DNA of 64,000 nucleotides from Neisseriaceae bacterium (GTDB lineage: Bacteria; Pseudomonadota; Gammaproteobacteria; Burkholderiales; Neisseriaceae), in NCBI GenBank assembly GCA_017991555.1, contig JAGOQM010000007.1, positions 142,593-206,592 of the forward strand, written 5' to 3'. A program made the translations under genes and the position numbers. Below are positions 56,372 through 64,000 of this stretch, piece by piece. Under the pieces are notes generated by a model. The model was not told where the DNA came from. It made no database searches and was given only the letters and a program-made list of their open reading frames with translations. The stretch's first letter is position 1; each line of letters begins with the position of its first letter.

Positions 56372-56592
56372 GCCATAAAAAAGCCATCGGTCATGTTTTT
56401 TGTGGGCCAATGCCAATAAGTTAATTTTAATTGTTTTGTATCAATGGGTTGTGTTTTTTGGTTGTTGTGGTTATTTTGGTTGATGGCCCTGCGCGGCCGC
56501 AAAAAAAGCACACAGGCCGACACAAAGAGGGCGTTTGTGGCACAATTAAGGCCGCTAGTCAGCACCATTAATAAGAGAAAGAATTTAAAACC

Positions 56593-58587
56593 ATGAGCGC
56601 CAAATTAAACCAACCGCAACAGGCCGCGATTGCCTATTTAGATGGGCCGCTATTGGTGCTGGCGGGGGCAGGCAGTGGTAAAACCCGAGTGATTACCCAT
56701 AAGGTGGCGCATTTAATCAATGACATGGGCTATCAGGCGCATCACATTGCCGCCATCACCTTTACCAATAAGGCCGCCAAAGAAATGGGCGAGCGCCTCA
56801 GTGCGATTTTGCCTAAGGCCAGCCTTAAAGGGTTAACCGTGTGTACCTTTCATGCCTTAGGCATGAAGATCCTGCGCGAAGAGGCCGCTCATGTGGATTA
56901 CAAGGCCAAGTTTTCGGTGCTAGACGGCACCGATGCGCAAAAAATTCTGGTCGAGCTCATCAACACCACCGGTAAAGAAGTGTTGTTTAACGCTCAAGGC
57001 CAGATCTCTAAGTGGAAAAATGAGTTAATCAATCCCGAACAGGCCCTCGTGCTGGCTGAAAACGAATGGGAACGGCAAATGGCGCAGGCCTATGCCAGCT
57101 ATCAGGCCACGCTGCGTGCCTATCAGGCCTTCGATTTTGATGACTTAATTAAAATCCCCACCGAGCTGCTGCGCGACAACGCCATCATCCGCGGTAAGTG
57201 GCAAAGCCGCTTGCGCTATATGCTCATCGACGAATACCAAGACACCAATACCTGTCAGTATGAGCTGGTTAAGCTCTTGGCCGGTGAAAAAGGCCTGTTT
57301 ACCGCCGTGGGTGATGACGACCAAAGCATCTATGCCTGGCGAGGGGCCAACGTCGAAAACCTACGCCTGTTGCAAACCGATTTTCCCAACCTCAAAGTGA
57401 TTAAGCTCGAACAAAACTACCGCTCGACGGCGCGGATTTTGAAGGCCGCCAACACCGTGATTAAAAACAATCCCGACAAGCTGTTCGAAAAAAAATTATG
57501 GAGCGAGTTTGGGATGGGTGAAATGATTGACGTCATTGCCTGCACCAGCGAAGACCACGAGGCAGAGGTGGTGGTGAGCCGCTTACTGCGGCATAAAACC
57601 ATCCACAATAAGCTGTTTCAAGACTACGCCATCCTGTACCGTGGCAATCATCAAGCGCGCATCTTTGAGCAGGCGCTGCGCAACCAGCGCGTGCCGTATC
57701 AGCTGTCTGGCGGTCAAAGCTACTTTGATAAAGCAGAAATTAAAGACGTGTTGGCCTATGTGCGCCTATTGCAAAATCCCGATGACGACCCCGCCTTTAT
57801 TCGCGCGCTCACCACGCCCAAGCGCGGCGTGGGCAACACCAGTTTGGAAAAGCTGAATCATTACGCCAAAGCGCATAATTTAAGCCTGTATGAAGCCACC
57901 CAGCTGCCGGAAGCCATAGATGCCTTAGGTAAGGCCCCAGCCGAATCGGTGTTGGCGTTTATGGACTTATTAAAAGCCACCACCCGCGAGGCCGAGCGCG
58001 GTAATGCCGGTGAGGTGTTGCAAAAACTATTGCTCAATATTGATTATGAAAACCATTTATACCGTACCGAAGAGCTCAAGCCGGCAGAAATCAAATGGCG
58101 CAACGTGCAAGACCTTTGTGGTTGGCTAGGGCGTAAAAGCGACGAGGACGACAAGAGCCTGATTGACCTGGCCCAAACCATGGCCTTGATGAGCCTGTTA
58201 GAAGGGCAAGGGGATGAAGAGCAGGACGCCATTCGCTTATCGACCCTGCATGCATCTAAAGGGTTGGAGTATCCACACGTGTACTTAATAGGCTGCGAAG
58301 AAGGTATTTTGCCGCATGCCGAATCGCAAGAGCCGGGCAAGATTGAAGAAGAGCGTCGCCTGATGTATGTGGGCATTACCCGCGCCAAAAGCACGCTCAC
58401 CGTCAGCTACTGCATCAAGCGCCGTCGTGCCGGCACCTGGCACTTTGCGCAGCCGTCTCGCTTTATTGCCGAAATGCCGCAAGAAGACCTGATGATTTAT
58501 GGCCGTAAAGGCAGTGCCCCAATCGTCAGTAAAGAAGAAGGCAAAGAGCGCTTAAGTGGCCTACGGGCGATGCTGTCGAAGAAGTAG
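56593..58587 (+). CDS. rep: ATP-dependent DNA helicase Rep (UvrD/PcrA superfamily 1A)
   Basis: A 664-residue helicase close to E. coli Rep (673). Walker A GAGSGKT at 25-31, IDEYQDTN, DDDQSIYAWRGA, TLHASKGLEYPHVYL and YVGITRAK are in order. It unwinds DNA 3' to 5', clears proteins ahead of replication forks and restarts stalled forks. It is a single-gene unit with its own terminator, divergent from metE. Confidence 0.96.
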   Translation: MSAKLNQPQQAAIAYLDGPLLVLAGAGSGKTRVITHKVAHLINDMGYQAHHIAAITFTNKAAKEMGERLSAILPKASLKGLTVCTFHALGMKILREEAAHVDYKAKFSVLDGTDAQKILVELINTTGKEVLFNAQGQISKWKNELINPEQALVLAENEWERQMAQAYASYQATLRAYQAFDFDDLIKIPTELLRDNAIIRGKWQSRLRYMLIDEYQDTNTCQYELVKLLAGEKGLFTAVGDDDQSIYAWRGANVENLRLLQTDFPNLKVIKLEQNYRSTARILKAANTVIKNNPDKLFEKKLWSEFGMGEMIDVIACTSEDHEAEVVVSRLLRHKTIHNKLFQDYAILYRGNHQARIFEQALRNQRVPYQLSGGQSYFDKAEIKDVLAYVRLLQNPDDDPAFIRALTTPKRGVGNTSLEKLNHYAKAHNLSLYEATQLPEAIDALGKAPAESVLAFMDLLKATTREAERGNAGEVLQKLLLNIDYENHLYRTEELKPAEIKWRNVQDLCGWLGRKSDEDDKSLIDLAQTMALMSLLEGQGDEEQDAIRLSTLHASKGLEYPHVYLIGCEEGILPHAESQEPGKIEEERRLMYVGITRAKSTLTVSYCIKRRRAGTWHFAQPSRFIAEMPQEDLMIYGRKGSAPIVSKEEGKERLSGLRAMLSKK

Positions 58588-58610
58588 GCGCTTTAATTAA
58601 GCGTCTAATG

Positions 58611-58640
58611 GCCCTCATTCACCGAGAATGAGGGCTTTTT
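58611..58640 (+). terminator. Terminator after rep
   Basis: GCCCTCATTC and GAATGAGGGC around ACCGA, followed by TTTTT. Confidence 0.93.
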
Positions 58641-58835
58641 ATTGAGCGCTTAAGTTTTGGCCTATGGTGAAGAAGCGTTAAGAAAGCCAACGTAAGGGCA
58701 CGTTTTATCAGGGTTTTGGTTTTATGTAATGTTAATAAATGTAAGCTATTGTAAAACAACGAAAACCAGGTTTTTATTGGACTGTTATTAAAATACTATG
58801 ATCTTAAATTTTATAACGCCTTTAAGGAAAACTTG

Positions 58836-61124
58836 ATGAAAAAACAGACGACAAACGGCCCTAGCGGCCTGACAACCTTAGCCACCCTAGTGAGTGCGAT
58901 TTTCCTCGGAACTTTACCCATCTACGTTCAGGGCGCCACGCCCAGTAAAGAGATTATTGGCGAGATCGCCACGAAGGATGTGAGTGCCGAGGCTCAGGCA
59001 ATATTAGATAAAGGCCAGTATTTAAGACTTTCTGGCGAAGTCGCTTATGACTTAGTGGTTGGCAACAATGGTTTGGGTGCGGTCGCCACGGAAATGAAAT
59101 CATCAGGCGAAGCCTATCGTGGTCAGCTACATCGTGCCCAAATTTTAGAAGGCGGTAGCCTGAACATCGTTGGCGGTGACGTTTATGATACTAAGGTGGT
59201 GGGTGGCGAGCTTTCAGTGGGCGCCGGTCAAGGCATAGGCGGTAATGGTGAAGTGTTGTGGCACACCCACGGCACCGCAACCGATACCACCGTATCAGGT
59301 ACGGCGCAGTCTATGGGCCGGTTTGAAGTGGATGATGGCGCCTACGCCAATAACAGCACCATTAATGATCGCGGCTGGATGCTGGTGTCGTTTTATCAGG
59401 GCTGGGATCAGGCCCAAGGTGAAAGTTTAGACTATCGTCAGGTACAGGCCGACAACACCACGGTTAATCAGGGCGGCATTCTGTCCGTCTATAGGGGTGG
59501 TTTGGTTAAAGACACCGTGGTCAACGACGGCGGTTTGGCAGTGCTGAATGAAGGCGCCACCGCAGAGGGTGGGTTTGACGTAAACGGCAGCGGTGTGGTG
59601 CGTTTGAGCAGCGGTAAGCAGTATGACAACATCAACACAACGTTTGCTGCCGCCACCGCCGAGCGCATTAGCCTGCATGATGGTGCCAGTGAATTAGAAC
59701 TGCTACGACTTGAAGGGGCACCCGAAGCGGGTCGCAGCCTCATTCAAGTAGGCGAATTGATGAATAACGGGGCCGTGCGTTTTGCGACCGAGGCGGCAGG
59801 CAAAGGCTACATCAAAGCCGAGGTTGATCGCCTCTCCGGCAGTGGCCTGTTTGACATGCGCGTTGGCGGCATGGATGGCGACTTCTTAAACGTCACCGAA
59901 TCAGTAGATGGACAGTTTCAGGTGAACGTTCGCGACAGCGGCGATGAACTGGATACCGGTAGCGAAGGCTATCACCTGATTCACGCCAACGGCAGCGCCC
60001 AAGACAGTTTTTCCTTAGTGAGCGGCGCAGTAGACTTAGGGGCGTACAAATACTATTTAAACCAAGACCAGACCAACGGCGATGATTGGCATTTGAGTAC
60101 CACCAATCAAGAAGTCACGCCCAATCCAGATCCAGAACCGAATCCAGACCCAAACCCGGAGCCAAACCCAGATCCGGAGCCAGGTCCAGGTCCTACGCCA
60201 CCCAAAGATCCTTCTAATGCGACTTCCGGCGTGATCGCCTTGGCCAATGCAGTGCCCAGCGTGTGGGATGCTGAATTGACCACCTTGCGTACCCGTATGG
60301 GCGACATGCACGCCAAAGACAGCCATGAAAGCGGCGTGTGGGGTAAAGTGATCAGCAGCCGTCATAAAGTGAATAACTTTGTGGCCTACAAGCAAGACAC
60401 CAATGGCTTTGTGTTGGGTGCCGATAAAAGCTTTGCGCGTGATGGCGCCGACCTCTTAGTGGGTGGCATGATGTCGTACAGCAACGCCGACATTGATTAC
60501 AATCGCGGCGGCGACGGTAAGGTCGACAGCTACTCGGTGGGTTTGTATGGCACTTACTTATGGGACAATGGTTACTATGTGGATGGGGTGTTAAAAGCCA
60601 ACCGCTTTAGCCTAACCAATAATGTGAAAACCCAGCAGGGTCAAACGCTTAAAGGCAAAGACAGCCTGTATGGTTTTGGTGCGTCGCTAGAAGCCGGTCG
60701 CCACATTGTGTTGGATCAGTATTTTGTTGAGCCTTATGCACAGCTATCAGCCTTTAAAGGCCAAAGCTCTGATTACACCTTGAGTAATAACCTGAAGGCC
60801 GACGTTGATGGTGCCAAATCATTTAAAGCCGAATTAGGGGCCACCTTAGGCGCCAGCTTTGAAACCCAAAGCAAGATCGCGTTTAAGCCTTATATGCGCT
60901 TAGCAGTCAGCCATGAGTTTGCCGATAAGAACAACGTCACCATTAACCGCACTGAGAAATTCCAAAACGACAACTCAGGTACGGTGGTGAAGTATGGTCT
61001 AGGGGTGAACGCCGACTTTAAAAACCAATGGTCTGCCTTTGCCGAGCTTAACTACGCCAAAGGGTATGATGGCCACGTGGAAATGCCGTACAGCGGCCAA
61101 GTGGGCGTACGTTACCGTTTCTAA
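58836..61124 (+). CDS. Type Va autotransporter with pertactin/AIDA-like passenger
   Basis: A 762-residue protein. A long signal peptide ends near VQGA (about 33), followed by a beta-helical passenger of short repeats (NTTVNQGGILSVYRGGLVKD; TVVNDGGLAVLNEGA). A proline-acid linker of PNPDPEP-type repeats stands near 425-450. The autotransporter beta-domain covers the last 280 residues (VWGKVISSRHKVN... QVGVRYRF, terminal Phe). No protease or esterase motif is visible, so adhesion or autoaggregation is the best guess. AAGGAAAAC precedes the ATG at 58836. An AT-rich 195-base upstream region carries the promoter. Confidence 0.9.
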   Translation: MKKQTTNGPSGLTTLATLVSAIFLGTLPIYVQGATPSKEIIGEIATKDVSAEAQAILDKGQYLRLSGEVAYDLVVGNNGLGAVATEMKSSGEAYRGQLHRAQILEGGSLNIVGGDVYDTKVVGGELSVGAGQGIGGNGEVLWHTHGTATDTTVSGTAQSMGRFEVDDGAYANNSTINDRGWMLVSFYQGWDQAQGESLDYRQVQADNTTVNQGGILSVYRGGLVKDTVVNDGGLAVLNEGATAEGGFDVNGSGVVRLSSGKQYDNINTTFAAATAERISLHDGASELELLRLEGAPEAGRSLIQVGELMNNGAVRFATEAAGKGYIKAEVDRLSGSGLFDMRVGGMDGDFLNVTESVDGQFQVNVRDSGDELDTGSEGYHLIHANGSAQDSFSLVSGAVDLGAYKYYLNQDQTNGDDWHLSTTNQEVTPNPDPEPNPDPNPEPNPDPEPGPGPTPPKDPSNATSGVIALANAVPSVWDAELTTLRTRMGDMHAKDSHESGVWGKVISSRHKVNNFVAYKQDTNGFVLGADKSFARDGADLLVGGMMSYSNADIDYNRGGDGKVDSYSVGLYGTYLWDNGYYVDGVLKANRFSLTNNVKTQQGQTLKGKDSLYGFGASLEAGRHIVLDQYFVEPYAQLSAFKGQSSDYTLSNNLKADVDGAKSFKAELGATLGASFETQSKIAFKPYMRLAVSHEFADKNNVTINRTEKFQNDNSGTVVKYGLGVNADFKNQWSAFAELNYAKGYDGHVEMPYSGQVGVRYRF

Positions 61125-61154
61125 TGCATCGGACTTGGGCTTAATGCCCGACCA

Positions 61155-61181
61155 ACGGCCCACAGTTTGTGGGCCGTTTTT
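61155..61181 (+). terminator. Terminator after the autotransporter
   Basis: ACGGCCCACA and TGTGGGCCGT around GTT, followed by TTTTT. Confidence 0.92.
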
Positions 61182-61290
61182 GATGGGTGCCTGCATTAGG
61201 CGTCAGGCATTGGCCGGGTGGCCCTATATTAAGGGGCATCCACCAATCTAGGTCAAAATGCGTTAGGATGGAACTTTTAGGGCTAAATGG

Positions 61291-61995
61291 ATGAAACAAA
61301 TGAAAATCATCGGCATGATCGGCGGAATGAGCTGGACCTCTAGTCAGGTGTATTATGAACAGGCCAATCGGCTGGTGGCAGCGCGCTTGGGCGGCTTACA
61401 CAGCGCTAAAATCATACTTTACAGCGTTGATTTTGCCCACATCGCCGCGTTACAACAACAGGGCGAATGGCAGCAGGCTGGCGCGGTTTTGGCCGAGGCG
61501 GCTCAAGCCTTAGAGCGTGCCGGTGCCGAACTCATTGTGTTGTGTACCAACACCATGCATAAGGTGGCCGCGCACATCACGGCGGTCCTGTCGGTACCCT
61601 TCATACACATCGCCGACGCCACCGGGCAGGCGATTCAAGCCGCTGGTTTAAGCACGGTGGCCTTATTAGGCACCGATTTCACCATGACCCAAGCGTTTTA
61701 TCGGCAGCGGCTGACGGATCGGTTTGGGTTAACGGTGCTCACGCCAGCGGCGGATGGCCGCGCAGAAGTGCATCGGATTATTTATGAAGAGCTGTGTTTG
61801 GGCCAGATCAAGCCTGACTCTAAGGCGTTTTATTTGGCGCAAATAGAGGCCCTGCGTCAGCAAGGCGCACAGGGTGTGATTTTGGGGTGTACCGAAATTG
61901 GCCTATTGATCCAGCAGTCCGACCTGGCTTTGCCCGTGTTTGACACCACCGAATGGCACATTGCCGCCGCGGTGACGCAGGCTTTGGCACCTTAA
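61291..61995 (+). CDS. Aspartate/glutamate racemase-family protein (YgeA-like amino-acid racemase)
   Basis: A 234-residue protein with both catalytic cysteines: Cys85 in VLCTNTMHK and Cys200 in ILGCTEIGLL; N-terminal GMIGGMSWTSS is typical. The family racemises aspartate, glutamate or, for YgeA, homoserine and other amino acids without cofactor. It stands alone between two terminated genes. Its presence fits the D-amino-acid flavoenzymes elsewhere in the window, but no link is shown. Confidence 0.87.
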   Translation: MKQMKIIGMIGGMSWTSSQVYYEQANRLVAARLGGLHSAKIILYSVDFAHIAALQQQGEWQQAGAVLAEAAQALERAGAELIVLCTNTMHKVAAHITAVLSVPFIHIADATGQAIQAAGLSTVALLGTDFTMTQAFYRQRLTDRFGLTVLTPAADGRAEVHRIIYEELCLGQIKPDSKAFYLAQIEALRQQGAQGVILGCTEIGLLIQQSDLALPVFDTTEWHIAAAVTQALAP

Positions 61996-62224
61996 CCGTC
62001 AGGGCGTGGTCATCCCTTTGAAATAAAACCACTGCGATTCAGCCATAATCTGCTACACTGGTGGCTGTTTATATCGGATCATCCGCTGCGTCTTAACCCG
62101 CATTCAGACAGCGATGCCGATAGCCATTTGGTTTTACACGTTTTTCAACCACAGATTCTACTCGCTCCGCGTCACATCAGACCTGCGTGGTAATCAATAC
62201 AGCGGGTTCGGAGTATTCAACTTT

Positions 62225-63589
62225 ATGTCTTTTAGTACCCTCGGCCTACACGCCGATATTTTACGCGCCATTGCCGAACAAGGTTATGACGCCCCTACGC
62301 CCATTCAACAACAGGCGATTCCTTTGGTTTTAGAAGGTCGCGACCTATTGGCCAGCGCCCAAACCGGTACGGGTAAAACCGCCGGCTTTACTTTGCCAAC
62401 CTTGCAACACCTCATCAGCAAACCGTTTGAAGGCAAAGGCCGTCGCCCAGTTCGTGCCTTAATTTTGACGCCGACGCGTGAATTGGCCGCCCAAATTGGC
62501 GAAAACGTGAAGGAATACAGCCGTTACCTATCGATTCGTTCGTTAGTTGTGTTTGGCGGCGTGAGCATTAACCCACAGATGATGAAGCTGCGCGGCGGCG
62601 TCGACATTTTGGTGGCCACCCCTGGGCGCCTATTGGATTTAGAACAGCAAAATGCGGTAGACCTGTCGCAGGTTGAAATTTTGGTGCTGGACGAAGCCGA
62701 CCGCATGTTGGACATGGGCTTTATTCACGACATTCGTCGCGTGCTGGCGAAATTGCCCAAAAAACGCCAAAACCTCTTGTTCTCGGCTACCTTCTCGAAC
62801 GAGATCAAAACCCTGTCTGACACCTTGCTGAATAACCCCGCTTTGGTAGAAGTGGCGCGCCGTAACTCTGCGTCTGAGCTAATTGATCAGAAGGTTCACT
62901 TAGTGGACAAAAAACGCAAGCGTGAGCTACTGTCGTTGATGATTGGTCAAGGCAACTGGCGTCAGGTATTGGTGTTTACCCGTACCAAGCACGGTGCCAA
63001 CCGCTTAGCCGAACAGCTGAATGAAGATGGCATCACCGCCGCCGCCATTCACGGCAACAAAAGTCAGGGTGCGCGTACCCGTGCGTTGGCCGATTTTAAA
63101 TCTGGCGACATTCAGGTGCTGGTGGCGACGGACATTGCTGCCCGTGGCATCGACATTGAAGGTTTGCCGCACGTGGTGAACTACGAGCTGCCTCATGTGG
63201 CGGAAGATTACGTTCACCGCATTGGCCGTAGTGGTCGTGCCGAAACGCCCGGTGAGGCATTGTCCTTGGTGTGCGTGGATGAACACAAGCTATTGCGTGA
63301 CATTGAACAGTTGCTCAAGCGTGACATCCCGCGCATTGCTTTAGACGGTTTTGATCCAGACCCAAGCATTCCGGCCGAGCCGATCGTCAACGGTCGCAGC
63401 GGCGGTGGTCGTGGCCAAAATAACGGTGGTCGCGCGCCTGGTCGTGGTGGCAAGCCACAAGGCAATCGTCGCCCGCAGGGCAATGGCCAATCACAGCCAC
63501 GTCAAAAAGACGGACAGGCGCCTAAGCCACGGGCTAAGCCGCGCACGAATAAGCCTGCGGGCAGCGGTGGGCGTTCACGCTCACAGTAA
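62225..63589 (+). CDS. rhlE: DEAD-box ATP-dependent RNA helicase RhlE
   Basis: A 454-residue DEAD-box helicase: Q-motif ([10 protein letters not shown], 25-34), AQTGTGKT (45-52), [25 protein letters not shown] and HRIGRSGR in order. The Gly/Arg/Pro-rich basic tail (about 385-454) is typical of RhlE and binds RNA. The start at 62225 begins MSFSTLGL as in relatives; an upstream in-frame ATG at 62114 gives an unconserved extension and implies a long leader. Role: ribosome assembly and mRNA turnover. Confidence 0.95.
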   Translation: MSFSTLGLHADILRAIAEQGYDAPTPIQQQAIPLVLEGRDLLASAQTGTGKTAGFTLPTLQHLISKPFEGKGRRPVRALILTPTRELAAQIGENVKEYSRYLSIRSLVVFGGVSINPQMMKLRGGVDILVATPGRLLDLEQQNAVDLSQVEILVLDEADRMLDMGFIHDIRRVLAKLPKKRQNLLFSATFSNEIKTLSDTLLNNPALVEVARRNSASELIDQKVHLVDKKRKRELLSLMIGQGNWRQVLVFTRTKHGANRLAEQLNEDGITAAAIHGNKSQGARTRALADFKSGDIQVLVATDIAARGIDIEGLPHVVNYELPHVAEDYVHRIGRSGRAETPGEALSLVCVDEHKLLRDIEQLLKRDIPRIALDGFDPDPSIPAEPIVNGRSGGGRGQNNGGRAPGRGGKPQGNRRPQGNGQSQPRQKDGQAPKPRAKPRTNKPAGSGGRSRSQ

Positions 63590-63608
63590 ACCATGATTAA
63601 TGGCTTAC

Positions 63609-63645
63609 AAACCGGCTTCATCCTCAGGGGTGGCGCCGGTTTTTT
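63609..63645 (+). terminator. Terminator after rhlE
   Basis: AACCGGC and GCCGGTT arms with an 18-base loop, followed by a T-run. Confidence 0.8.
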
Positions 63646-63702
63646 ATGGCGTGGAGAAATAGGGCTGGCATCATTGATGGGCCTATTCAGTTTGTGGATA
63701 AC

Positions 63703-63969
63703 AAATCATGGTTTGGTGTTTGATGAAGGACTGGTACTTGTTTTGCGACGATCGCCTCGCCGCGCATCCCTTAGGTGAAGTACCGTCCCGTAGAGCCGCC
63801 GAAGTAGGTTCTATTGAGCCAGATGAAGCAGGCAAAAAGCTTGTGGCGATCGACCACGCTTTTATAGGAGATCGAGCACTCTTGCCTGCGCTGGCTCAAT
63901 AGGTTCTGCTGAGGGCAGTCACGAAGTGACCGGGGATCAGGGTGGCCTTTTCTTTGCTTCGTTTCTTTT
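63703..63969. repeat. Left half of a second copy of the palindromic element
   Basis: 63703-63722 matches the outer arm of the complete copy with two changes, and 63772-63969 matches 52297-52494 over 198 bases with three differences. Similarity stops three or four bases short of the palindrome centre. The segment between the arms (63723-63771) is divergent. The internal stem-loop is intact at 63811-63902. Confidence 0.85.
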
Positions 63970-64000
63970 GGCTGTGCCGTCCTGATTATAGTTGACACAT
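63970..64000. other. Unrelated sequence beginning at the centre of the repeat copy, possible insertion-sequence end
   Basis: The last 31 bases differ from the complete copy and end TTATAGTTGACACAT. An insertion sequence entering the palindrome centre would explain the breakpoint. The window ends before a terminal repeat or transposase can be seen. Confidence 0.25.

Noticed and set aside
56356..56568. Minus-strand open frame upstream of metE
   Set aside because: It covers the metE promoter, is rich in low-complexity residues and has no recognisable domain.

Overview
The window reads as one contiguous piece of a proteobacterial chromosome. Gene density is high, coding DNA is moderately GC-rich and spacers are AT-rich. 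The best recognisable proteins (HcaE/F/C/B/D, MhpB, TynA, Rep, RhlE, MetE, CurA, NemR-like) match beta/gamma-proteobacterial families, but genus cannot be fixed from the sequence. There is no rRNA, no canonical tRNA, no CRISPR array and no prophage. The dominant theme is scavenging of amino acids, amines and aromatic compounds, with nearly every operon next to its own regulator.

Layout. 1-7122: a hydroxyproline catabolic operon (epimerase, FAD dehydrogenase, deaminase, aldehyde dehydrogenase, AGCS symporter) with a divergent PAS/AraC-type regulator cut by the left edge. 7262-7882: a uracil-DNA glycosylase-like protein. 8087-18282: a complete 3-phenylpropionate/cinnamate locus. The ring-hydroxylating operon hcaEFCB-mhpB-hcaD diverges from hcaR-mhpDFE, and a meta-cleavage hydrolase (mhpC role) faces mhpE. 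18327-21016: curA behind a NemR-like repressor with a palindromic operator, an odd cloverleaf-shaped spacer, and a second TetR regulator. 21282-28094: iron-siderophore uptake (TonB receptor, two ABC half-transporters, MFS permease) without biosynthesis genes. 28156-35962: a module bracketed by two near-identical terminators, holding an XRE/cupin regulator, an SSS symporter, two flavoenzymes and a thiamine-diphosphate decarboxylase; its substrate is unknown.

36227-46405: an AAHS transporter, a small VOC metalloenzyme, maiA and fahA behind an IclR regulator with two tandem operators. Next come a second IclR gene, a self-sufficient P450 (heme-reductase-ferredoxin fusion) and an aldehyde dehydrogenase. 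46464-49677: periplasmic copper amine oxidase TynA and a LuxR-type regulator. 49748-52124: small membrane or envelope genes. 52231-52765: a 535-bp nested palindromic repeat element. 52906-56371: metE-metF behind a SAM-I riboswitch. 56593-63589: rep, an autotransporter, an aspartate/glutamate racemase-family gene and rhlE. 63703-64000: the left half of a second copy of the palindromic element, diverging at its centre.

How the genes may work together: TynA and the aldehyde dehydrogenase would convert phenylethylamine to phenylacetate. Hydroxylation by the P450, ring opening, MaiA and FahA would make a route through homogentisate to fumarate and acetoacetate. The hydroxylation and ring-opening steps are hypotheses, because no classical homogentisate dioxygenase is present. 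The strongest non-coding findings are the palindromic repeat family, the SAM-I riboswitch with a candidate Shine-Dalgarno-masking segment, the tandem IclR operators, and the terminator duplication around the XRE/SSS/decarboxylase module.
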